A stretch of 64,000 nucleotides of DNA from Colwellia sp. PAMC 20917 (GTDB lineage: Bacteria > Pseudomonadota > Gammaproteobacteria > Enterobacterales > Alteromonadaceae): positions 806,001-870,000 of the forward strand of contig NZ_CP014944.1 in the NCBI RefSeq assembly GCF_001767295.1, read 5' to 3'. The notes beneath the pieces were generated by a model. That model worked only from the letters and a program-made list of their open reading frames with translations. It made no database searches and was not told the DNA's origin. How positions within the stretch are numbered: position 1 is the first letter of the stretch; each line of letters opens with the position of its first letter. A program made the translations under genes and the position numbers. Shown here piece after piece: positions 44,181-53,823 of the stretch.

Positions 44181-47100
44181 TTAATAGAATAAATTATCAG
44201 TTGATATCGTTAAGGTTAATTGCTGTATTTGACCGCTTCTAAGAAACAACTCAGTACTCTCTTTAGCAGGTAAACTCAAGGCTGAGAATGTTTGCTGTTT
44301 ACCGTCTTTATAAGTCACTATTAACGAAGGTTCAACTTCATCGTTAAGCTGGTAAACAATTGGAACCTGACACCAAGTAAAAGCGAGTCCCATGGCTGGC
44401 ACCGTTATTTCTTGCCAATTTTTGCTCACATCTAGGTAGCGAAATGGCTTTGCTTGTTGAATAAATTCACATGATTGCAATAAGCTTGGTTCAAACGAGA
44501 CAACACCTGCGTTAACGCGCAGCCCTAACTCGCCAAAACGTGAAAGTATTTCTTCTTTCACTTGTCCGGTCATACCCGGCTGTTGCGCACCCGAATGTTT
44601 AGGGGTGTGAGAGTATGGGTCCATTGGAAATGCCCCATATTCAAGTGGTGTTTTGTTAAAACCAATACCGTCACGAACTCGATAGTATAAACTGGCAATT
44701 TGTCGCCTTACCTCGTCACTTTCTCCTTGCTCAACACAACTAAAAAAGTTTTCTTCTACCGCTAACATCAGCTTAGAAACCATGTGCCAATAGATACAGC
44801 CCAAACCTTCAAAACCAAACATACCACCAGAGCGGCCAGTAAAAGCTTGATGATTAAAGGTTTGCTCATAAAGATCAAAAATCGCTGTTTTATCAGTTGT
44901 TAGTGCGTGAGGATATTCTTGGCTAAGTTCAGTTAACTTATCTTGTAGAACATTGCTATTAGTAATATCAGCATTGAAGCGATATTGACCATTAATATCT
45001 TGCAAAATGATACGTTCATCAGCCTGTGTAAGCATCTGTTGCAGCGAAGTGTTTTCTTGTACCTGCTGGGCATCCACACAATTTTTTTCTAAAAAGCTTG
45101 GTAGCTTTCTATCGGGATAAAGCATAAAACTTTTTTGATCGGGGCGATAAACATCACTCGCAAAAAGCGCTTCGACTACATCAACCACTTGTTTGGGTTT
45201 AAGTGCACCAGAACTTAAGGCAGCAACCTGTCCTTCGAGCATTGGGTACAGATTTTTAACCTTGGAGGTCTTATTTTCTAGGCTCAATAAATTATAAGCG
45301 TTATATAATCCGTCGGCGCGTTCATTGGTCTCAATCGTATGTTCAATCGCTTGTAGGGCATCACTTAACATAGCGCTGATCTGACTAATCTGCTGACGCG
45401 TCTTGCCACTAAAACCTTCTTGGCTATAGATAGCTTGACGGTAATGGCTTGCTGCCATGCCTAGTTCTGCAGTACTTTGATAGCGTACCTCAGCAGTTAC
45501 TGGCTCAGGGGTTAACGTTGAAACTAAATGTGTTAATGCGTTTGCCGTATCCGTCAACCATAAGTTAACTTCAATAGACAACTCAACATCTTGTGTTTCA
45601 TTAGCTATTAACTCTTGGAAAAAACAAACATAACGACGCAAGTAACATAAGGTCACCATAGATAAACCTTGCCCAACTAAGGCATTGTTTGCATCATTCC
45701 ATTCGGGTCTTTGGGTATTTAACCAAATGCCGCCATCAACCACTAAATTACCCAATTTAGACAATAAGGGTACTAATAATTTTTCCAACAAGTTAACTTG
45801 ATAAACATCCCCGTTGGCATCAAGGACCAGTTTGCCATCAGCCCCCATTGTTTTAACACGTTGCTCAATGTTAAACGCGAGCGATTCATCATAGGTGACG
45901 GTGCTTTTAGCATCTTTAACCAAGTCATCAAATGACTTAATGCGATAAGGCACATTGGCATAACTGAAAAGTGTTTGGCGCAGCATCGCAGTCAATTTTT
46001 CTGGGTGAAATTGCTTCGACAGCTCAAGCATCTTTTGTAAGTAAATTATTTGATGATCACCCCAATAGCCAATATAGCTCCACGGGTCATCAGGCTCTTC
46101 GACTTCCCAGTCGATGCCTTCTTTGGTAATTCTATAAGGATTATAACCATCCATCGTCGAAGCATTAACAAACTTGGCAACAACACTTTCAATAAATTGC
46201 GGGTAGCTATACGTTAACGCCTCCCAGTTTTGAAAAATATCTCGCCAATTTCCTTGGTAAGTTAACAAACGCTTATTGTTTTCATCCACTAATTTAATAG
46301 CGAACTGGTTCCATGGACGACTCGGATCGCCATGACGACGACCAAATGATATAGGTAAATATTCAGAAGCTAAGCGCTCAAGTTGGCTATCGCCAGACGT
46401 TTTAATTTCTGTCAGTAATTCCACAAAATCTAACTTTTCCGGCAAGCTGTCTAACAGCGCTTGATTGCGTTGATAAACCTTATGGTTAAATAAATTAATC
46501 GTCTTGGTAAAGTCATCTGCAGAGATCTGATATTGATCGTCGAAAATACCACCACGCAAGGCATTAAATAAGACATTCGCATAGTGATGCTCGGCAACAC
46601 TCTCTTCACCCGTTAATTGAAAACCATCAACAGAAGCCATAATACGTGCTAGTTCATCAGAGCCATTCGCTATAGAACCGTTGATATTTTCGTCGAGTTT
46701 ATTTCGCTCGCTTAGCTGGCGACGCAAGACAACAGATTGACTTTGAGTCTGCTCAATATTAGCAACAAATTGCCACTTTTTATCACTGTGCGGCTTAAGT
46801 TGAAGGCTAGTATTCACTAAATATGCGCCACGAATACCTCGCTTTGTTATTTCCTGTTCAACCTGTTCGCCGCGTCGAAAAGCACTTAATTGCTCAGATG
46901 AGAGTAAAATATTAGTGTTATCTAAACCAAGGCAAAAAACCGTATTGGCTTTTAATGACTCACAAGGCTCTGCTCTATCGGTGATGCCAGAAAACAAAGT
47001 AAAAAAGGCAAGACCTGAACTTTCATCTAACTCGGTCCACTTATAGGCATCGACTAAATTACTTGAATTTGTTTGCGTAAAGCGAGGTGTACCTGCAGGT

Positions 47101-47627
47101 AATACATTCTGAAAACCATCAATAATTTCAACACTTAAAGGTTTATCTGATAAGTTCTCTAATTCACATTTTCTTACAAAACCATAGGTGTCGCTCGTTG
47201 CCCAGGTATAGCGAAAGGCTAACTGCAAATCATTATGAATTTCTTCAAAACACAGTTTATTGCCTAATACGTTCTTGTATAAGTTTCTGGTGATATTAAA
47301 ACGAAGTTCATGCTCACGATTAAAGGGTTCCCAATCAACCTTTTCACTACCCGTATTAACACGTAATAGGGTTTTACAACCCGTGTTTAACTCACTTTCA
47401 TGAATTTTGTCTACGGTAATATAAGGAAATAAAGGCGTCTCTGGCGATACACGCCCCGCGGTTAATCCACCCGTTGATGAAACGAATAGCCAATGGTCAC
47501 TATTAGAGATAACGCTAACAAAAAAAGGAGCCATCTTATTAACATTGTTAATGGCATAAAAACGTTCGTCAGCGATAGTGACAAATTCACCGGTCACTTG
47601 ATTGTTGTGGGTATTACATATTTTCAT
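44181..47627 (-). CDS. Beta-1,3-glucan phosphorylase-like enzyme (GH149/GH161 type)
   Basis: The protein has 1148 residues and no signal peptide. The N-terminal 300 residues look like the beta-sandwich of GH94-clan phosphorylases; the (alpha/alpha)6 core contains IDWEVEEPDDPWSYIGYWGD and GGIWLNTQRPEWNDANNAL, where the Asp of EWNDAN corresponds to the general acid of these phosphorylases. The size and motifs fit the beta-1,3-oligoglucan phosphorylase families GH149 or GH161 better than GH94; I cannot choose between them by eye. It would turn imported laminari-oligosaccharides and phosphate into glucose-1-phosphate, saving ATP. Lies in the operon with GH16 upstream and two GH17 genes downstream. 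Confidence 0.75.
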   Translation of the reverse strand: MKICNTHNNQVTGEFVTIADERFYAINNVNKMAPFFVSVISNSDHWLFVSSTGGLTAGRVSPETPLFPYITVDKIHESELNTGCKTLLRVNTGSEKVDWEPFNREHELRFNITRNLYKNVLGNKLCFEEIHNDLQLAFRYTWATSDTYGFVRKCELENLSDKPLSVEIIDGFQNVLPAGTPRFTQTNSSNLVDAYKWTELDESSGLAFFTLFSGITDRAEPCESLKANTVFCLGLDNTNILLSSEQLSAFRRGEQVEQEITKRGIRGAYLVNTSLQLKPHSDKKWQFVANIEQTQSQSVVLRRQLSERNKLDENINGSIANGSDELARIMASVDGFQLTGEESVAEHHYANVLFNALRGGIFDDQYQISADDFTKTINLFNHKVYQRNQALLDSLPEKLDFVELLTEIKTSGDSQLERLASEYLPISFGRRHGDPSRPWNQFAIKLVDENNKRLLTYQGNWRDIFQNWEALTYSYPQFIESVVAKFVNASTMDGYNPYRITKEGIDWEVEEPDDPWSYIGYWGDHQIIYLQKMLELSKQFHPEKLTAMLRQTLFSYANVPYRIKSFDDLVKDAKSTVTYDESLAFNIEQRVKTMGADGKLVLDANGDVYQVNLLEKLLVPLLSKLGNLVVDGGIWLNTQRPEWNDANNALVGQGLSMVTLCYLRRYVCFFQELIANETQDVELSIEVNLWLTDTANALTHLVSTLTPEPVTAEVRYQSTAELGMAASHYRQAIYSQEGFSGKTRQQISQISAMLSDALQAIEHTIETNERADGLYNAYNLLSLENKTSKVKNLYPMLEGQVAALSSGALKPKQVVDVVEALFASDVYRPDQKSFMLYPDRKLPSFLEKNCVDAQQVQENTSLQQMLTQADERIILQDINGQYRFNADITNSNVLQDKLTELSQEYPHALTTDKTAIFDLYEQTFNHQAFTGRSGGMFGFEGLGCIYWHMVSKLMLAVEENFFSCVEQGESDEVRRQIASLYYRVRDGIGFNKTPLEYGAFPMDPYSHTPKHSGAQQPGMTGQVKEEILSRFGELGLRVNAGVVSFEPSLLQSCEFIQQAKPFRYLDVSKNWQEITVPAMGLAFTWCQVPIVYQLNDEVEPSLIVTYKDGKQQTFSALSLPAKESTELFLRSGQIQQLTLTISTDNLFY

Positions 47628-47726
47628 TTTTAATTCCTACCTAAACTCAAGGTACTTTACTGTTCTAAATAATTGAATAAATTGATAGATAAACGTTTAA
47701 CTTCATCTATTTCTAAAATTTACGGT

Positions 47727-49139
47727 TTACTGATTTAAGGGTTTAAATATTCTGACAAAGTCAACTTCCATTGATACTGGAAAAATCCTGTCATCTATGG
47801 GTCCACCTGCTTTGCCCCACATACCGCCAATCGCAAGATTTAGAATAACGTGGTAAGGATGATCGTAAGGCCAAGCGCGCCAGCCGCTAGATTCATTGCT
47901 ATAAAAGAAATAAGGCACATTATCAAACAATACGGTAATACTCTCTGGCGTCCACTCAACGGAGTAAAGATGAAAAGCTTTTTCAACATCTTGACCTTCG
48001 ATACTGCCCTTTCGTTGTTCCCAATTCGCCCAATAATAAGCTTTATTATGTACGGTGCCATGAATGGTTTGCATGTCGTAACCAACGTGTTCCATGATGT
48101 CTATTTCACCCGAATTAGGCCAAGCATCACAGGTTGCACTGCCCTGCCAATCGTCGTTTTCTTGACAGGTGCTTGAATATTTAAAAGGATCACTAGGTAA
48201 CATCCAAATAGCAGACCAAGTGCCTTGCCCTGCCGGTAACTTAGCTCGAACGTCGACACGTCCGTAAAGAAAGTCGCCTTTACCTTGTGAGTGAATACGG
48301 CCAGAGGTATATTTTGCATCGTCCAAATTTTCTTTGTAGGCGGTGATCACTAAATTACTGTCTTTTACATGGACATTTTTGAGGTTGTCGGTATAAGTTT
48401 GATCTTCACTGTTCACCTTACGAGCAGGCCAAATATCATAACTCCATTTATTTGGATCTGGCTTACCTTGATAATTAAATTCATCACTCCAAACTAATTG
48501 CCATTGCTTTGACTCAATTTCTTTTTTACGGACAATTAGGGCACTAAGGATTGGCTGCCCGTTGATCGCTTCAAAGTTTATATCTAGCTGTCCATCGGTT
48601 ACTTCAACATTATAAACAGCTCGTGCTAAGGCCGATAAATGCTTACCATCTCGAGCAAGCCTGACATTTAAATCACTAATAACCAGCTTATTCTCAGCAA
48701 ATACATTGAAGACACGAGCATCCATAGCCTTGTCTTCGGGTTCAGCAAATTTAAAAATGATATCGTACAGGCCATTTTCCATGGGTTGCTTAATGTCGAT
48801 ATTACCAAAGCGAAAAGATTGATAAATAAAACTATCTTGTGAGCCTTTGATATTTTCAATCGTACCTATATCACCGGTAGTTATCGATTGATCTGCTTGA
48901 TAGCTTATACCGTCAACGCCAACATATTCACTACCACCAACATTAATTGCCCAGACTACCGTGTTATCTTTTTCACTATGATCACTTTGCTTGTCGCCCT
49001 GATGAGCAGAAGCTAAATGACCTTCATCGGCCTGATAACGTTCATCGTCGCTTATCAGTGCTCGGCCAATAAGTAATACGGGGATCAAGATTAAGACCAA
49101 GACCAGCAATGATTTTTTGTTACTTTGTTTATTCTTCAT
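47727..49139 (-). CDS. GH16 laminarinase with N-terminal malectin-like domain, membrane-anchored
   Basis: The protein has 470 residues. A signal-anchor (SLLVLVLILIPVLLIG) is followed by a malectin-like domain (about 60-205; VGGSEYVGVDGISYQAD) and a GH16 domain (about 210-468). The GH16 catalytic motif is GEIDIMEHVG (ExDxxE), with GRVDVRAKLPAGQGTWSAIW typical of laminarinases. It cuts beta-1,3-glucan at or near the inner membrane or in the periplasm. It lies between the GPH symporter and the phosphorylase gene in the same direction. Confidence 0.92.
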   Translation of the reverse strand: MKNKQSNKKSLLVLVLILIPVLLIGRALISDDERYQADEGHLASAHQGDKQSDHSEKDNTVVWAINVGGSEYVGVDGISYQADQSITTGDIGTIENIKGSQDSFIYQSFRFGNIDIKQPMENGLYDIIFKFAEPEDKAMDARVFNVFAENKLVISDLNVRLARDGKHLSALARAVYNVEVTDGQLDINFEAINGQPILSALIVRKKEIESKQWQLVWSDEFNYQGKPDPNKWSYDIWPARKVNSEDQTYTDNLKNVHVKDSNLVITAYKENLDDAKYTSGRIHSQGKGDFLYGRVDVRAKLPAGQGTWSAIWMLPSDPFKYSSTCQENDDWQGSATCDAWPNSGEIDIMEHVGYDMQTIHGTVHNKAYYWANWEQRKGSIEGQDVEKAFHLYSVEWTPESITVLFDNVPYFFYSNESSGWRAWPYDHPYHVILNLAIGGMWGKAGGPIDDRIFPVSMEVDFVRIFKPLNQ

Positions 49140-49295
49140 GGTATTGAAGCTCCAAATTCATAACGTTATCTCAGCTACGTAGCGTTATTTATTAGCAATA
49201 TTAAGAGCAACAATAAGGGAACTAGGATGTATCGCAATCAAAACAAGGCAAGATGGACTAGCCTTGCGGTAAAAACGACACTTCTCGCTTAGCGA

Positions 49296-50624
49296 CTAAG
49301 CCCCGTGAGTCTTTAAGGCTAAATGTATTTGTTCAACTTTTTCTTTGTTAAGCACGTACTTTCGCATGACCCAGGCAACAAGTATTGAACCTAATGCGGG
49401 GTAAACAGTGAATGATAGTAAAATCCCCTCTTTAGCCGTTTCTGTTTGTTCAACGTCTGCTTGGTAGCCATAATAAGCGAGTAACCAACCGGCGAAAGCG
49501 CCACCAAAAGCGACACCTAATTTGATAAAAAACACCACCGAAGAATAGACCATGCCTGTTATGCGAACACCTGTTTTCCAATGACCATAATCAATGGTGT
49601 CAGCCATCTTTGCCCACAACAAAGGCGTTGCCATTTGTAAAAAGAAGCTCCATAAAAAAAACAATACAAAGGCGGTGGTTACTTGATCTTTGGGGACAAA
49701 ATAACTGATCACACAGATAAAAGCGGCGATGAGCTGTAAACTAATATAAGCCTTAATCTTGCAAACTCTTTTTGCAAGAGCTTGAGCACAAGCGCAGCCT
49801 AAAATGCTACCAATCATGCCCAGCGACATAAATAAAGTAATTTGCGCTTCGAGACCGAGCACATATTTAACATAATATATCGCTAATGTGGCTCTTAATA
49901 CTTGGCCTGTTAATAAAAATAAACCTGCCAGCGACAATATTCGCCATTGATCATTTTGCCACAGTGCTTTTAAATCGTCGAAAAACGATGTTTGCTGATT
50001 TTCAGGTACGCAAACACGTTCTTTAGTACCACTAAAACATAATAGAAACATCGCCACGCCTAAAAGGCTCATCGCGACCATAGTGAGCTGATACCCTTTG
50101 GCTTTATCACCATCACCAAAATACTCAACTAAAGGCAAAGTGCCTGCGGCAACAATTAATCCACCGAGCATTCCTAAAACGAATCGATAGGTTTGTACTG
50201 ATACGCGTTCAGCGGGCTGCGTCGTTAAAACACCACCTAACGCAGAATATGGGATATTAATTGCGGTATAGACCATCATTAACAAGGTATAAGTAACAAA
50301 GGCGTATATAACCTTAGCGTTACCCGTCAAGTCTGGCGTAGTAAATGCCATAATAGAAATAATGCCAAACGGCACAGCGAGCCAAAGTAGATAAGGTCGA
50401 AATTGTCCAAAACGTGTTTTAGTACGGTCAGCAAGTGCCCCCATCAGCGGATCCGTTATCGCGTCAAATAAACGCACCACTAAAAACATAGTGCCAACAA
50501 CAGCTGGCGAAATACCCACCACATCAGTATAAAAAATCAACAGGAACATCATTACCGTTTGGAAAATAATATTACTGGCGGTATCACCTAAGCCATAAGC
50601 AATTTTTTCGCGAATTGTTAACAT
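49296..50624 (-). CDS. GPH-family (MelB-type) sugar:cation symporter
   Basis: The protein has 442 residues and twelve membrane helices. YGLGDTASNIIFQTVMMFL at the start and LFDAITDPLMGALADRTKTR are the standard GPH motifs. It probably carries laminari-oligosaccharides or laminaribiose with Na+ or H+ to the cytoplasmic phosphorylase and GH17 enzymes. First gene of a leftward unit behind the strong terminator of the TonB receptor gene. Confidence 0.88.
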   Translation of the reverse strand: MLTIREKIAYGLGDTASNIIFQTVMMFLLIFYTDVVGISPAVVGTMFLVVRLFDAITDPLMGALADRTKTRFGQFRPYLLWLAVPFGIISIMAFTTPDLTGNAKVIYAFVTYTLLMMVYTAINIPYSALGGVLTTQPAERVSVQTYRFVLGMLGGLIVAAGTLPLVEYFGDGDKAKGYQLTMVAMSLLGVAMFLLCFSGTKERVCVPENQQTSFFDDLKALWQNDQWRILSLAGLFLLTGQVLRATLAIYYVKYVLGLEAQITLFMSLGMIGSILGCACAQALAKRVCKIKAYISLQLIAAFICVISYFVPKDQVTTAFVLFFLWSFFLQMATPLLWAKMADTIDYGHWKTGVRITGMVYSSVVFFIKLGVAFGGAFAGWLLAYYGYQADVEQTETAKEGILLSFTVYPALGSILVAWVMRKYVLNKEKVEQIHLALKTHGA

Positions 50625-50705
50625 AAAACGTCTCTTTTGATTATTAACTCAACTAACGAGCTTATACACATAAGGTTATAAAATAAAAAAACCTATAAAC
50701 AAAAA

Positions 50706-50734
50706 AGGCCTATATCGCAAAACAATATAGGCCT
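50706..50734 (-). terminator. Strong terminator after the TonB-dependent receptor gene
   Basis: On the minus strand AGGCCTATAT-TGTTTTGCG-ATATAGGCCT followed by TTTTTT. It separates the receptor transcript from the GPH symporter operon, perhaps allowing partial read-through. Confidence 0.85.
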
Positions 50735-50762
50735 ATTAATTGAAACTCACTAGATTACAGGT

Positions 50763-53747
50763 TTACTTAAAGCTGTAACGAACACCTACAGTATATCTAG
50801 TACCGTATTGTCTAGCGGATAAAAACTGCTCTTCGTAACGACCAAAAGATTGCTCGGTTTCGTTATTAAGATTTAACCCTTCAACAAATACCGTAAAGTT
50901 TTCATCAATGTCGTAGTTAATACTCATATCGACTTGACCAAACTCTTTAGCAAATTGTGGTGGCGCATCAGAAGAACCTTGAGCTTGTCCTACACCGATA
51001 AGATATTCGTCACGCCAAGCGTAAGTGACTTTTACTGACAAACCTTCTTTTTCATAGAACAATTGAAAGTTAGCCGAATCACTTAAACCGGTTAGTGGTG
51101 TTTGCGGTTCTAAATCAGCAACACTATCAACTTTAGTTATGTCATCAACATCAAATTTAACATCACCATCAACAAACGTCGCATTAGCACCGAAACCAAA
51201 ACCACTCTCGCCAAAAAAATGTTGAACAGCGACTTCTATGCCGTCAACCATCTTGTCATCAGGGGCATTGAATGGACGGGTAATATCCCATTGCATTAAA
51301 GGATCATCACCTGCTGGTTCAATAAAGCCTTGAGCGTTTAACGTCGCTCCGTTAGCTTGCATTTGTGCAAAAATTTCATCACTGGTTGGCGTGCCACCGA
51401 GGTCAGATACCGCTTGAGTCCAACGTGGTCCCTGATAAATATCACGCATATCATCAACTGATGTCGTTATTGTTTGGCTACTAATAAAATTCTTTACATC
51501 TTTTCTAAAGTAACCAATAGCAGCATAACTGCCTTCTGCGTAATAATATTCTAACGAAATATCAAGGTTAGTAGACTCATAAGGGTCAAGGTTAGTGTTA
51601 CCTTCACCACCTATACGAGAGTTAGGACGCGTACTTGCCCCTAATGAACGACCACCGGCTAAGCTACCTAAAGGAGCACGAGCTATCGTTTTCCCCCAAG
51701 ATGCACGGGCAACAAGTTCCTCACTAAGATCAATTTTGGCATCAATCATAGGTAAAAAGACGTCATGCTCACCTTCAAGCGATAAAATAGTATTTTCACC
51801 CGGTTGATATTGAGTAAGCCACTCACTGCCACCTTTCCACCAAACTTCGGTAGGTATAGGTTGCAAGACATTACTGGTTACATCGGTTTGCTCATATCTA
51901 AAACCAACATTCACCTGCACGGGTAATTCAGCAACTTCAAACTCAAATAAAGACGATGCATAAACACTCGTTGTATCTTCATCTACTGAAGATTGTGACT
52001 GAACACTACCAGGGCGGTAAGCGTCGGTACTAAAAAAGTCGTCGCCTAATACATCACTGTTTAGATAATATGCTGAACGAGCAACCGCTTCATCAAAGTC
52101 AAAACTATAATAGTATCCAGCACCCATAGGATTGTCGCCATTTGAAAATTCATCCAAAAAGCCATCGGTTGTATTGTACTCAAACATTCCATCAGGAAAT
52201 GCCGCTGAATAATTGGGGTTAAACAAGAAACCACCAATCAGACCACTCCATGAACGTGAGCCACCCATGGTTTGCTCAGTACGAGCAACACCAAACTTAA
52301 CTGACTTTAATGACGAGTCATCTGGGTTTTCCCATGAACCATCGATTTGCAGTTGATCAATTTCAGACTTTCCAGGAGTATGCTCAAATTGGCTAAAATG
52401 TGAATCTATTTCACTAGGTGCAAGCGTTGTAGAGCCATTTTTCCAGAAGATTGTCCCTTGTGGAATATCACCTTGTCTGAAATCATAATGTTTATTAACT
52501 AATTGATCTGAACCAAAAACTAATGATCCCGTGCCATTCATGCCTTTATCTTTACCATTGTCAGCTTTATTTTCTGAGCTATGGTAATCGACTGAAAAAA
52601 CAAAGTCATCGGACGGTCGCCATTCAACATTAAAACCTAATGAGCTTTCATTCGTTTCAGTTGTATTTCGATTGGCCGTATAAGAGCCATCGTTACCAGA
52701 CAAATCGGCAAAGATAACCGTACCATTTTCATCTAATTCGTAAGCATCAATGTTGCCGCCAAAATCGTGCCATTGACCCCAACCAATAGAATTAGTGCCT
52801 GTTGTTGACTCTCCCATCGTATAATCAAGTGTCATAATCACACTTTCAATAGGCGCATATTGGAAAGTAACATTGGCATTGGTTCTTTCACGCTCAACGT
52901 TAGCAATACCATAGTTCATATCACGAGGGAAAAAAGCACCCGCTGCCGCATTTGCATCACGATTATCAATGACTTTGTCATCATCTAAAGTCGGAAGCTG
53001 TGCGTCTGGCTGAAACTGCCAACCTTGAATATTTGCCGATTGTTGTTGAAAGTCACGTTGTTGATGAGAGAACGACAAAGCAAAACCAAAGGTGTCATCA
53101 GCAAAAGTATTGCTGTATAAGCCTGAAAATTCTGGTGTTACATCATCACCTTCAACATTAGACGAGTCATAAATGCCTTTTCCTGAAAGAACAAATTTCT
53201 CACCTGGGCTAGCAAAAGGCTTCATGGTAATAATATTAACTGTCGCGCCAAGACCACCACTTGGGTTTTCTGCACGCGCAGTTTTATGTACTTCGATAGC
53301 ACTGACACCATCAGAAGACAAATTTTCTAAACTGTATGAACGTGAATTACCCGTACCCGGCATTTGACGACCGTTAAGTGTAATTAGGTTAAACTCTGGA
53401 CCAAAACCGCGCACGGTGATCTGGCTGCCTTCACCATTAGAACGACTGACCGAAACACCGGTAATACGTTGTAATGACTCGGCTAAGTTAGTGTCTGGAA
53501 ATTTACCCATATCTTCAGCAGATATGACGTCGACAACGCCAGAAGCGTTTCTTTTTACCGCCATTGAACGTGATAAACTGCTCATGATACCAGTTACTTG
53601 AATAACTTCTATCGCAGCGTCTTTTTCACTATTATTGACTTTATCGGTTACTGCTTCTTCGGCATAAAGCTGACTGCTCAACCCGGTAGCTAAAACCGCT
53701 GATATACAAACGGCTAGGCGCTTTTTATTAAAAATTGAATGTTTCAT
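50763..53747 (-). CDS. TonB-dependent receptor for beta-glucan
   Basis: The protein has 994 residues with a signal peptide (LAVCISAVLATGLSSQLYA). A TonB-box-like IEVIQVTG follows at about residue 46, then the plug (MGKFPDTNLAESLQRITGV, QITVRGFGPEFNLITLNGR) and a 22-strand-type barrel ending in an aromatic residue (VGVRYSFK). The size and the end pattern fit receptors of marine Alteromonadales that import oligosaccharides. Encoded directly behind a GH16 lipoprotein gene (76-base gap), it should take up laminari-oligosaccharides released at the surface, with energy from a TonB system such as that at 1-1914. Confidence 0.92.
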   Translation of the reverse strand: MKHSIFNKKRLAVCISAVLATGLSSQLYAEEAVTDKVNNSEKDAAIEVIQVTGIMSSLSRSMAVKRNASGVVDVISAEDMGKFPDTNLAESLQRITGVSVSRSNGEGSQITVRGFGPEFNLITLNGRQMPGTGNSRSYSLENLSSDGVSAIEVHKTARAENPSGGLGATVNIITMKPFASPGEKFVLSGKGIYDSSNVEGDDVTPEFSGLYSNTFADDTFGFALSFSHQQRDFQQQSANIQGWQFQPDAQLPTLDDDKVIDNRDANAAAGAFFPRDMNYGIANVERERTNANVTFQYAPIESVIMTLDYTMGESTTGTNSIGWGQWHDFGGNIDAYELDENGTVIFADLSGNDGSYTANRNTTETNESSLGFNVEWRPSDDFVFSVDYHSSENKADNGKDKGMNGTGSLVFGSDQLVNKHYDFRQGDIPQGTIFWKNGSTTLAPSEIDSHFSQFEHTPGKSEIDQLQIDGSWENPDDSSLKSVKFGVARTEQTMGGSRSWSGLIGGFLFNPNYSAAFPDGMFEYNTTDGFLDEFSNGDNPMGAGYYYSFDFDEAVARSAYYLNSDVLGDDFFSTDAYRPGSVQSQSSVDEDTTSVYASSLFEFEVAELPVQVNVGFRYEQTDVTSNVLQPIPTEVWWKGGSEWLTQYQPGENTILSLEGEHDVFLPMIDAKIDLSEELVARASWGKTIARAPLGSLAGGRSLGASTRPNSRIGGEGNTNLDPYESTNLDISLEYYYAEGSYAAIGYFRKDVKNFISSQTITTSVDDMRDIYQGPRWTQAVSDLGGTPTSDEIFAQMQANGATLNAQGFIEPAGDDPLMQWDITRPFNAPDDKMVDGIEVAVQHFFGESGFGFGANATFVDGDVKFDVDDITKVDSVADLEPQTPLTGLSDSANFQLFYEKEGLSVKVTYAWRDEYLIGVGQAQGSSDAPPQFAKEFGQVDMSINYDIDENFTVFVEGLNLNNETEQSFGRYEEQFLSARQYGTRYTVGVRYSFK

Positions 53748-53823
53748 GGTTACCCTACTTTCTTAAAATTAGTTTTAATGACGGCGGCTGGTTAAAGCCG
53801 CTCAACCTTTGCTAATATCGTGG

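Noticed and set aside
44181-47627. Cellobiose phosphorylase (GH94) annotation
   Set aside because: The protein is about 300 residues longer than usual GH94 enzymes and its catalytic segment reads EWNDAN in a different context; the gene neighbours all deal with beta-1,3-glucan.
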